This document shows, piece by piece, positions 1 through 6,499 of a stretch of 9,152 bases of DNA. The position numbers and the translations under genes are program-made. The notes beneath the pieces were generated by a model. It saw nothing but the letters and a program-made list of their open reading frames with translations. It was not told where the DNA came from and ran no database searches. The DNA is from Chitinophagaceae bacterium (GTDB lineage: Bacteria; Bacteroidota; Bacteroidia; Chitinophagales; Chitinophagaceae), in NCBI GenBank assembly GCA_947463755.1, contig CANHUK010000039.1, positions 1-9,152 of the forward strand, read 5' to 3'. Position 1 is the first letter of the stretch. The number at the start of each line of letters is the position of its first letter.

Positions 1-145
1 CGATGAGATAGTCGTAGTGCTTGTTTGTCTCAATATCGTTCAGCGGTTTTCGGGTGATCGCCCAGGTGTAGGCGATATCTAGCAGGGCCAGTGCCATGAA
101 ACCGAAAAGGAGTGTGATGGAGGTAAGTCTGAGAAATTTTTTCAT
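1..145 (-). CDS. SGNH/GDS-type membrane-anchored protein, N-terminal fragment (runs off window)
   Basis: Only the first 48 codons are present. The gene starts at the ATG read from base 145, 4 bases after the stop of the MBOAT gene, so it is very likely translated from the same mRNA. The visible protein begins MKKFLRLTSITLLFGF and has one hydrophobic segment at about residues 7-30, a probable signal anchor. It continues to HYDYLI at the window edge. The 48 residues align without a gap to residues 1-48 of the SGNH protein encoded at 2506-1604, with 21 identities including the last six residues. In that paralogue the next residues are the GDSR nucleophile motif, so a GDS block is expected just beyond base 1; this cannot be seen. 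An earlier ATG overlapping the MBOAT stop runs into a stop after two codons and is not the start. Inferred role: a periplasm-facing partner of the MBOAT in O-acylation of an envelope or exported polymer. The substrate is unknown. Confidence 0.8.
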   Translation of the reverse strand, partial: MKKFLRLTSITLLFGFMALALLDIAYTWAITRKPLNDIETNKHYDYLI

Positions 146-149
146 GGCA

Positions 150-1577
150 TCAGAATTGGAAGTAAATGAATTCGACACTGCCGAAATTCCCGAACATCAG
201 GATCAGCAGGGTAATGAGCGTTATTTCGAGAACGATGTACCAGGGCTTGTATATTCCGGTCAGGTACTGGTTTCGATGCAAAAGATCCGTCGCCAGGCTG
301 ACTGGTATGAACAGATTGGTGAGGGTTCTTACATAGAATGCATCGACATGACCAATGTCGGTGATCATCCGGCCAATGTAGCTGAAGGCGTGCTGCAGGT
401 CGTTGGCACGGAAGAAGATCCACGCAAAGGATACCAGCATGAAGGTGATCATCATCTGAAGGACTTCCCGGATCGAAGGATACCATTTGCCTGTGGCGAA
501 GGCGTCTCCCAGGTTCGTCCTGTTCCGTCCGCTCACGAAGGAGGGGATGAAGAGCAGGGCGTGGATCGCCCCCCATGCGATGAAGGTCCAATTCGCGCCA
601 TGCCAGAAGCCACTGACGATGAAGATCACGAACACGTTGCGTACGGATTTGAGGAAGCCGACCTTCGATCCCCCCAGCGGGATGTAGAGGTAGTCCCTGA
701 ACCAGGAGGACAGGCTGATATGCCATCTTCTCCAGAATTCAGGGATCGAACGGCTCAGGTACGGGTACTTGAAATTGACCAGTAGTTCGATGCCGAAGAG
801 TTTGGACACGCCGCGTGCGATGTCTGAGTAACCGCTGAAATCCCCATAGATCTGTATGGAGAAATACATGGCACCAATGAGCAGGCTTCCGCCGTGAAAG
901 CTCTCGGGCTGTTCGAACAGGGTGTTCACTTCAGGGGCCAGTGTATCGGCGATGAGCAGTTTTTTTGCAAATCCCCAAATCATCAGCCGGAGTCCGTCCA
1001 CAGCGGTGTGGAAATTGAAGGTGCGTGGTTTCTCCAATTGGGGCAGCAGGTGCGTGGCCCGCTCGATGGGGCCCGCTACCAGCAGCGGAAAATAGCTCAC
1101 GAAGAGGCTGTAATTCACCCAGTTGCGTGAAGGTACGATGCGTTTGTGGTAGATGTCTATCACATACGACAGGCCGTGAAAGGTGTAAAAGGAGATGCCG
1201 ACGGGCAGGATGATCTGAAGGGTCCAGGGATGGGCCTCAAAGCCCGCGCCGGACAGCATGCGGGCGAAGCTGTCCGCAAAGAAATTGTAGTATTTGAAAA
1301 ACCCCAGGAATCCCAGGTTGGTCAGGACGCTGATCCACATCCAGACCTTCCTGCCACGGTCGCTGCCCGCATCATGGATCCTGATCCCCGTGAAATAGTC
1401 GAGTCCCGTGGAAAATATCAGCAGGAACAGAAAGCGCCAGTCCCACCATCCATAAAAAACATAGCTCGCCAGCAACAGCATCAGGTTCTGCCGATGGAGG
1501 TTCTTCCGGAAGACGAACCAATATAACACAAAGACGATCGGAAGAAAGATCAGGAACGATATGGAGTTGAACAACAT
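150..1577 (-). CDS. MBOAT-family membrane-bound O-acyltransferase (AlgI/DltB-like)
   Basis: A 475-residue polytopic membrane protein, the normal length for AlgI-type MBOATs. In this family the protein takes an acyl group from a cytoplasmic donor and passes it across the inner membrane to a periplasmic acceptor or partner protein. Visible family marks are the canonical opening MLFNSISFLIFLP, the block QIYGDFSGYSDIARG (242-256), the block FWRRWHISLSSWFRDYLYIP (281-300, with His286), and SGFWHGANW (322-330), whose His326 matches the invariant catalytic MBOAT histidine. The C-terminal FIYFQF is common in Bacteroidota members. About ten hydrophobic segments span the whole length. It sits 26 bases behind one SGNH-type gene and 4 bases ahead of a second, paralogous one. 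That matches the habit of MBOATs to pair with SGNH partners (AlgI with AlgJ/AlgX, PatA with PatB, DltB with DltD). The polymer acylated cannot be told from the sequence. All key motifs look intact. Confidence 0.93.
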   Translation of the reverse strand: MLFNSISFLIFLPIVFVLYWFVFRKNLHRQNLMLLLASYVFYGWWDWRFLFLLIFSTGLDYFTGIRIHDAGSDRGRKVWMWISVLTNLGFLGFFKYYNFFADSFARMLSGAGFEAHPWTLQIILPVGISFYTFHGLSYVIDIYHKRIVPSRNWVNYSLFVSYFPLLVAGPIERATHLLPQLEKPRTFNFHTAVDGLRLMIWGFAKKLLIADTLAPEVNTLFEQPESFHGGSLLIGAMYFSIQIYGDFSGYSDIARGVSKLFGIELLVNFKYPYLSRSIPEFWRRWHISLSSWFRDYLYIPLGGSKVGFLKSVRNVFVIFIVSGFWHGANWTFIAWGAIHALLFIPSFVSGRNRTNLGDAFATGKWYPSIREVLQMMITFMLVSFAWIFFRANDLQHAFSYIGRMITDIGHVDAFYVRTLTNLFIPVSLATDLLHRNQYLTGIYKPWYIVLEITLITLLILMFGNFGSVEFIYFQF

Positions 1578-1603
1578 GTGTGTTGTGGTTTTCGGGTATT
1601 AGA

Positions 1604-2506
1604 TCAGTGCGGCCTGGCTGCTTTTTGAGTGGCAGATGCCATTTGTGGTTGTCCGGCTCTCATATCTTTCTTGAGTGAGTCTGCGAACAGCCGGCTGAAA
1701 TCTCTGTATGTTTTTCTTTTGAGATGAAGTATGTCGGCGAAGGCGCTGGTATCCCGGAAGACATTTGCACAGTCGTACAGGCGGAAGCCATGGCTGCGCA
1801 TCACCTGCTTGTAGGTTTCACTCCCCGGATGAAATCGGGGATAGTCGGGCGAAAGTGGCGCCACCATCAGACGGTGATCCTGAATGCCGTGTTCATTGAG
1901 TTTTTTTCGTAGCTCCATGATCAGGTCCAGTCGCAGGTTTGAGGTGTCATAGGGCACTTTCTGTTCCCGGGTCGGCTCATATTTCTGGAAGATCCCAAAG
2001 TCGCGGGTATCCCTTCTGACGGTGTTTACCGGCCTGCTGATCTCTTCCAGGACTTTCCGGAAAGGGATCCTTCGATTGTTGCGGGCATACATCAGGAAAG
2101 GGAACCTGGGTTTCAGATAATGCTGTGCCCTGACTTCGTGGGCATAGAATTCCCATTCATGGGTCATGTTCGATGATTGGGCGATCCGCAGGTCTACGGT
2201 GCTGATGACGGTCTCTGCGTGGTTGCCCCGTTCCAGGAAGTAATCCGTGAGTTTCAGCACATCTGCCAGATGGTCTCCATAGTGGGGCAAAACAAGCGTC
2301 TTCTTTCCCGTTTGTTCCGAAATGTCTTTCTCCAGGAGTGAGGATACCCGTGAGTCTCCGATGATCAGGTAGTCATAATGCTGATTTTCGGGGATGTCCA
2401 TCAGCGGGTGACGGGCAATGCCATAGGAGTACAGGCAGTCCATCCCCGTAAGGGTAACCAGCAATCCGCCCGCGGTCAGGGAGCATGTCCTGATGAATCT
2501 TGTCAT
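1604..2506 (-). CDS. SGNH/GDS-type membrane-anchored protein, probable MBOAT partner
   Basis: A 300-residue protein with an N-terminal hydrophobic segment (about residues 7-30) that should act as signal anchor and place the rest in the periplasm. It carries an SGNH-like block I, YLIIGDSRVSS, with candidate nucleophile Ser52 in GDSR (50-53). Near the C terminus is a DxxH motif, DILH (258-261), the usual Asp/His pair of SGNH hydrolases. A Gly at 77 (HYGD) may serve block II; a classical block III Asn is not obvious. Related proteins beside MBOATs (AlgJ, AlgX, PatB, DltD) transfer or handle the acyl group. The reading frame is open to an ATG at 2545. I prefer the ATG at 2506 because the protein then begins MTRFIRT, aligning residue for residue with the start of the paralogue at 145-1. 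It is the first gene of the apparent operon. No convincing promoter was found in the bases just upstream (2507-2630). Confidence 0.82.
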   Translation of the reverse strand: MTRFIRTCSLTAGGLLVTLTGMDCLYSYGIARHPLMDIPENQHYDYLIIGDSRVSSLLEKDISEQTGKKTLVLPHYGDHLADVLKLTDYFLERGNHAETVISTVDLRIAQSSNMTHEWEFYAHEVRAQHYLKPRFPFLMYARNNRRIPFRKVLEEISRPVNTVRRDTRDFGIFQKYEPTREQKVPYDTSNLRLDLIMELRKKLNEHGIQDHRLMVAPLSPDYPRFHPGSETYKQVMRSHGFRLYDCANVFRDTSAFADILHLKRKTYRDFSRLFADSLKKDMRAGQPQMASATQKAARPH

Positions 2507-2630
2507 ATTGATATGTGGGTGACCTGAAATGATAACGAAAAACAATGCCTTCTTATTGGCAAGGTTTTCTTTAGCGGGGTAAAAGAACGGCAGAAGTCGA
2601 TGTATATCATGTCAACATTCTTGTACCTGA

Positions 2631-2679
2631 TAAAAAAGAAAAGCCCCGGCGGGGGCTAATGCCTGAACCGCCGGGGCTT
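2631..2679 (-). terminator. Rho-independent terminator of the metalloprotease gene
   Basis: Perfect 12-bp inverted repeat: AAGCCCCGGCGG at 2641-2652 pairs with CCGCCGGGGCTT at 2668-2679 across a 15-base loop. Read on the minus strand, the GC-rich stem is followed by a T-rich tract (bases 2640-2631, TTCTTTTTTA). It begins 22 bases past the TAA of the protease gene, so it should end that transcript before the SGNH-MBOAT operon, which would then need its own promoter downstream. Confidence 0.9.
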
Positions 2680-2701
2680 GCAAGAGGGTGTTCGGATCGA
2701 G

Positions 2702-5296
2702 TTACTTCGGGTCGAGGGCCTTCCGGATCCTGTCTGAAAGGTCCTGCAGGTGGTACCTGGTCATGGCATCCTGGGCTGATGCCGCCGCGGTGTTGATTTC
2801 TGACCTGAGTGAGGCGAGGTGCGCGCGGGTCAGCGAGCTGATGTCTGTTTTCCGGACATCCGGACCGAAGCTGATGCTGATGCTGAAACCGCCGGAGGAG
2901 GCTGGGGCGGAGGATGTTGCCGGGTTGAGCACGGCGATCATCCTTTCCACATAGCTTTTCTGCAGGTTGCGGCGGTGATTGTCGATCTTTTTGCTGCCGG
3001 CCAGTTCAGAGAAGATACCTTTTTTGAGGTCAACATAGAATTCCTCGATGGGATATCCTTGCTCGAAGCGGTTGGTCAGCTGGATCATCCTGTCGAGTCT
3101 CGAAGTGGACAGGAGGGATGACAACAGGCTTTCCTGGATCGTCCCCAGCTGATTGGATACCGGAGCGTTGATCCGGTTGAGGATGTTACGGTCGGCCAGC
3201 CATTCGGGCGTTTGGAAGATATGGCGGTTCAGGAAAGCCACAGCGTCCTTCTGAATATTCCGGGGCGTGGCTTCAAATACGGCGCCATCCTGTTCTGCCG
3301 TCTTGTAGGTTTCGTAGTATCCGCCAACATTCCGGGCTACGTGGTTGAGGTAGCGCTGGAACTGGCTCGTCACGGCGCTGTACATCTGACCGAGGTTCTG
3401 GTATTCGTCTGCGTCTTCGCGTGTCCATGTCAGCAGGTTGGGTACGATGCGTTTCAGGTTCTTGATACCGTACTCGCTCGCTTTCATGGAATTGTCTCCC
3501 AGATCCTCGCTTTGTGTGCGTGGGTCGGAACTGTTGCCGGACTCGTAGGTGCCGAACCAGATGCGGGGATTCTGTTGGTAGCGCTCGATGAACTTGCGGC
3601 TGAGGATCTTTTGTTGTTCTTCCTCATCTTTTCCGGGTACAAAGCCGTAACCCCATTCGATGGCCCACTTGTCGTAGTCGCCGATGCGGGGGAAGAGTCC
3701 TACCCTGGATATGTTATCTTCCGGCTGCGCCACATAGTTGAAACGGGCATAGTCCATGATGGAGGCGGTATGTCCGTTGGCTTCCACCCAATTCTTATCG
3801 CGCAGTTTTTCCACGGGGGTCTTACTGCTGGAGCCCATGTTATGGCGCAGTCCGAGGGTATGGCCTACCTCATGTGATGATACGAACCGGATCAGGTTCC
3901 CCATCAGTTCGTCGTCGAAGGTCATCTTCCTGGCGCCCGTATCTACGGCAGCGGTCTGTACAAAGTACCAGTCATGCAGCAGGCGCATGACATTATGGTA
4001 CCAGCCAATATGGCTTTCGATGATCTCACCGCTTCTGGGATCGTGGATATTCGGTCCGTATGCATTCTGGATATCGGAAGCGAAGTAGCGGATGACCGAG
4101 AATCGGGCATCTTCCAGACTCATGGTCGTGTCATTCTCCGGCCATTCCTTACCTATGATGGCATTCTTGAATCCGGCTTTCTCGAAGGCGGCCTGCCAGT
4201 CGTTCACCCCCTGGACCAGGTAGGACCTCCATTTTTTCGGCGTCGCGGGATCTATATAATAGACAATGGGCTTCCTGGGCTCCACGAGTTCACCGCGCTT
4301 CCATTTCTCCATATCCTCCGGCTTTGGTTCGAGGCGCCAGCGGACGATAAAGTTCGACTGCTCCACCTGTTGCTGGTCGTCGCTGTAGACGGTGTAGTCT
4401 TCGGCAAAGTAGCCGACACGCGAGTCCGTCAGTCGCTTGGCCATGGGGGTCGAGGGCAGCAGGATGAAGGAAGTGTTGGTTTCCAGGGTCACCGATCCGG
4501 CGGCCTGCGCGGCCGGAAGTCCGGAGGATGGGAAGGGGGAGCCACCGCCCATGGGAGCGGAGGGTGTGGCGGAGAAGGTCTTCACCGTCCGGATCTCGGT
4601 GTTGATCGGAAAACTATGGATGCTTTCGATGTAAGATCTGTCGGACATGAGCCCACCCAGGCTGAAGCGACGCTTCTGCATGGCGTTGATCGACACGGGC
4701 TGGTTGTCGCCCTTGAAGAAATCGGTCACATCGAGTACCACACCCGTAGAGTCTTTTCCGGCGGACTTTATGTCAAAGGCAGCGGCGATCGGATCCAAAT
4801 TTGAATTACGCACAGCCTTGTAGATGGGTTCTGTGGAGTCGTTGGCCACACTGATGACGGTCACGACACGTATGAACACCTTATTATCCGGGCCTTTTTC
4901 GAATCTGACGATCTGCTGGTTGGCCAGTTCACCTCCGTAAACGCCGGCACCGCCAGCCACGCGGGAGAAGCGGGTCACGGCCATCATCTCCCGGCCAAGG
5001 AGGGCGTCCGGGATCTCGAAATAGTATTTATCATCCACCTTATGGACCGTGAAAAGGCCCTTACGGGTGACGGCCTTGGCGGTGATGACATCCTTGTAGG
5101 GCTTGGGGCCGGGCCGGGAGGCGGACATACCGGAGGCTTCACGGGGCGCAGCGGCCGGTGCGGTGGTCGAAGCCGGGGGCTGGGGCGCATCTCCGGGCGT
5201 TTGCGGCCGGCGGGGCTGTGCCAGTGCGGCCGATGAGGCAAGGATGGCGCAGCATGTCCAGGCCATCAACCGGGACGAACTCGAATGAAAGATCAT
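2702..5296 (-). CDS. Secreted zinc-dependent metalloprotease, DUF5117/DUF4953 type
   Basis: An 864-residue exported protein from the ATG at 5296. It has a signal peptide ending at about ALA-Q (residue 27), then a Pro/Ala/Thr-rich linker (about 28-57), a region resembling the DUF5118 and DUF5117 domains (about 65-315), and a metzincin-like catalytic region. The zinc site is HEVGHTLGLRH at 475-485: His475, His479 and His485 are ligands and Glu476 is the catalytic base. A Met-turn, SIMDY, follows at 512-516. The remaining 350 or so residues fit the DUF4953-like part. Proteins of this architecture are common in Bacteroidota and are annotated as zinc-dependent metalloproteases; the natural substrate is not established. 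The frame is open to an ATG at 5350, but that start would put 18 polar residues before the signal peptide, and the AT-rich leader in front of 5296 is typical of the phylum. The gene is monocistronic, has its own terminator, and is divergent from the Ton operon. Confidence 0.92.
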   Translation of the reverse strand: MIFHSSSSRLMAWTCCAILASSAALAQPRRPQTPGDAPQPPASTTAPAAAPREASGMSASRPGPKPYKDVITAKAVTRKGLFTVHKVDDKYYFEIPDALLGREMMAVTRFSRVAGGAGVYGGELANQQIVRFEKGPDNKVFIRVVTVISVANDSTEPIYKAVRNSNLDPIAAAFDIKSAGKDSTGVVLDVTDFFKGDNQPVSINAMQKRRFSLGGLMSDRSYIESIHSFPINTEIRTVKTFSATPSAPMGGGSPFPSSGLPAAQAAGSVTLETNTSFILLPSTPMAKRLTDSRVGYFAEDYTVYSDDQQQVEQSNFIVRWRLEPKPEDMEKWKRGELVEPRKPIVYYIDPATPKKWRSYLVQGVNDWQAAFEKAGFKNAIIGKEWPENDTTMSLEDARFSVIRYFASDIQNAYGPNIHDPRSGEIIESHIGWYHNVMRLLHDWYFVQTAAVDTGARKMTFDDELMGNLIRFVSSHEVGHTLGLRHNMGSSSKTPVEKLRDKNWVEANGHTASIMDYARFNYVAQPEDNISRVGLFPRIGDYDKWAIEWGYGFVPGKDEEEQQKILSRKFIERYQQNPRIWFGTYESGNSSDPRTQSEDLGDNSMKASEYGIKNLKRIVPNLLTWTREDADEYQNLGQMYSAVTSQFQRYLNHVARNVGGYYETYKTAEQDGAVFEATPRNIQKDAVAFLNRHIFQTPEWLADRNILNRINAPVSNQLGTIQESLLSSLLSTSRLDRMIQLTNRFEQGYPIEEFYVDLKKGIFSELAGSKKIDNHRRNLQKSYVERMIAVLNPATSSAPASSGGFSISISFGPDVRKTDISSLTRAHLASLRSEINTAAASAQDAMTRYHLQDLSDRIRKALDPK

Positions 5297-5391
5297 GGTT
5301 TGTTTGATTTGTAATGAAGTTAGTATGAAAGATGGGATCCTGGTAATCATGCAAGTTAAGGCCGGTTGACGGAATTGTTGAACGGCGAAGC

Positions 5392-5407
5392 GGTAAATGA
5401 TTTTACC
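5392..5407. promoter_or_regulatory. Dyad in the divergent intergenic region (possible operator)
   Basis: The sequence GGTAAA-TGAT-TTTACC is an inverted repeat with 6-base arms and a 4-base spacer. It lies 95 bases upstream of the protease start and about 180 bases upstream of exbB. Its AT-rich symmetric form would suit a dimeric regulator, but it occurs once here and no cognate regulator is known. A dyad this short could arise by chance. Confidence 0.22.
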
Positions 5408-5419
5408 TGCATCGGGGCT

Positions 5420-5431
5420 CCCGGATCCGGG
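5420..5431. promoter_or_regulatory. 12-base perfect palindrome upstream of the first Ton promoter candidate
   Basis: CCCGGATCCGGG is a perfect palindrome directly followed by a run of G. It ends five bases before the TTG of the distal promoter candidate (5437-5439). A regulator bound here would contact or occlude that promoter. The evidence is symmetry and position only. Confidence 0.2.
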
Positions 5432-5436
5432 GGGGC

Positions 5437-5466
5437 TTGATACTTGCCCTCTTTTTCCTATTTTAG
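5437..5466 (+). promoter_or_regulatory. Candidate distal promoter P1 of the exbB-exbD-exbD-tonB operon
   Basis: TTG (5437-5439, preceded by C) is followed after 19 bases by TATTTTAG (5459-5466). This matches five of the six fixed positions of the Bacteroidota -7 element TAnnTTTG, with a -33-like TTTG element at a suitable distance. Transcription would begin near 5471-5474, giving a leader of about 115 bases before exbB. Consensus match only. Confidence 0.45.
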
Positions 5467-5501
5467 AATCGAACTTGTTAAAAAATTATTCAGACAAGTC
5501 C

Positions 5502-5531
5502 TTGGCATCAGAACATTTTTCATTAGAATTG
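5502..5531 (+). promoter_or_regulatory. Candidate proximal promoter P2 of the exbB-exbD-exbD-tonB operon
   Basis: TTG (5502-5504) is followed after exactly 19 bases by TAGAATTG (5524-5531), again five of six fixed positions of TAnnTTTG. Transcription would begin near 5537, giving a leader of about 50 bases. It has the same spacing as P1, so the operon may have two start sites. Confidence 0.45.
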
Positions 5532-5588
5532 TGCACCATAAACCAAGCTTGCAAACGAAACATCCCTAATCTCTAAAAACAAAACGTC

Positions 5589-6440
5589 ATGGCTGAAACA
5601 AAACCGGCTGCTAAGGCAACGACATCCGTTCAACCGAAGAAGAGCAGTAACATCATTTCCTGGCTGGCGCCTGTCCTTTGCATCGTCGGCGGTTACATCA
5701 TCTGGCGCTTTATCCTTGGCGCAGAAGAGGGCTTCTCCAAGCCGGATACGTCTGGTGGATTCTGGCCCAGTCACAAAGGTCCCAAAGGTGCATGGTATCG
5801 TATGTATGAGGGTGGTATCATCGTTCCGCTGCTGATCGGTTGCTTTATGATGGTGGTCGTGTTCTCCATTGAGCGCTTCATGACCATCAGCAAGGCTACC
5901 GGTTCAGGTTCCGTCGCTGAGTTCATCCGCAAGGTTCAGTATCACCTCGCCAACAAGAATGTTGACGCAGCCCTCGCTGAGTGCGACAAGCAGAAAGGCA
6001 GTGTTGGCAACGTGATGAAGGCCGGTCTCAAGAAGTACAAGGAGATGATCTCCGAAGGCGAACTGAGCACCGATCAGAAGATCGCTGCCATCCAGAAAGA
6101 AGTGGAAGAAGCAACCGCCCTCGAACTCCCCATGCTGCAGAAGAATCTGGTGTTCCTGTCCACCCTTGTGTCCCTCGGTACGCTGATCGCGCTCCTCGGT
6201 ACAGTAATGGGTATGATCCGTTCCTTCGGTTCACTCGGTGAGGAAGGTGGTGCCGGTGCAGCGAGCGAACTCGCGGTAGGTATCTCCGAAGCACTGTATA
6301 ACACGGCCCTGGGTATCGCGACCTCCTCCGTATCCCTGGTCATGTACAACATCTTCACCACCAAGATCGACGCGATCACCTACGGTATCGATGAGTCTGG
6401 CTTCACGCTGACGCAGAGTTTCGCTTCTCAGTACAAATAA
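5589..6440 (+). CDS. exbB: ExbB/TolQ/MotA-family proton channel protein of the Ton system
   Basis: A 283-residue inner-membrane protein, the pentameric scaffold of the Ton motor that converts proton flow into movement of TonB. Hydrophobic segments lie at about 21-43, 75-96, 187-212 and 228-256. The last three match the three helices of classical ExbB; the first is an extra N-terminal helix, followed by a Gly/Pro-rich loop (44-74). The cytoplasmic domain is about 100-186. Family motifs are ALLGTVMGMIRSF (201-213) and ISEALYNTALGIATS (232-246). Thr205 and Thr239 probably correspond to the pore-lining threonines of E. coli ExbB, and Glu234 to its conserved glutamate. The ATG at 5589 follows an A-rich leader without a Shine-Dalgarno sequence. 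It is the first gene of a four-gene operon. TolQ is the alternative name, but tonB as fourth gene and the absence of tolA, tolB or pal favour the Ton assignment. Confidence 0.92.
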   Translation: MAETKPAAKATTSVQPKKSSNIISWLAPVLCIVGGYIIWRFILGAEEGFSKPDTSGGFWPSHKGPKGAWYRMYEGGIIVPLLIGCFMMVVVFSIERFMTISKATGSGSVAEFIRKVQYHLANKNVDAALAECDKQKGSVGNVMKAGLKKYKEMISEGELSTDQKIAAIQKEVEEATALELPMLQKNLVFLSTLVSLGTLIALLGTVMGMIRSFGSLGEEGGAGAASELAVGISEALYNTALGIATSSVSLVMYNIFTTKIDAITYGIDESGFTLTQSFASQYK

Positions 6441-6442
6441 TG

Positions 6443-6462
6443 TTTCCACTTTTTTGTGGAAA
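6443..6462 (+). other. Short intercistronic hairpin between exbB and exbD
   Basis: TTTCCAC (6443-6449) and GTGGAAA (6456-6462) form a 7-bp stem around a loop of six T. It begins two bases after the exbB stop, in the 59-base gap before exbD. No T tract follows the stem, so it is not a normal terminator. It could act as a 3' stabiliser or partial attenuator for the exbB message, which would help keep ExbB in excess over ExbD. Confidence 0.4.
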
Positions 6463-6499
6463 ACGAGCGTACATGAATCTTAACTCCTAAAGCGTAATC

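Noticed and set aside
96..785. Plus-strand open frame of 229 codons opposite the MBOAT gene
   Set aside because: It is antisense to a well-supported MBOAT gene, lacks any recognisable domain, and its composition is a shadow of the opposite reading frame.
2507..2545. ATG at 2545 as start of the first SGNH protein
   Set aside because: The paralogue at 145-1 begins exactly at the position matching the ATG at 2506, so the 13 extra residues are probably untranslated.
2594..2620. TTGACA on the minus strand upstream of the first SGNH gene, resembling a sigma-70 -35 box
   Set aside because: The only TATA-like sequence (TATACAT) lies about four bases downstream, far too close, and Bacteroidota use a different consensus. 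No convincing promoter was found for this operon.
3212..4804. Long plus-strand open frames (221 and 276 codons) opposite the metalloprotease
   Set aside because: They lie wholly within the antisense of a gene with intact zinc-site and Met-turn motifs, show no family features, and have no leader or operon context.
5297..5350. ATG at 5350 as start of the metalloprotease
   Set aside because: It would add 18 residues before a standard signal peptide. The ATG at 5296 gives a normal signal sequence and an AT-rich leader.
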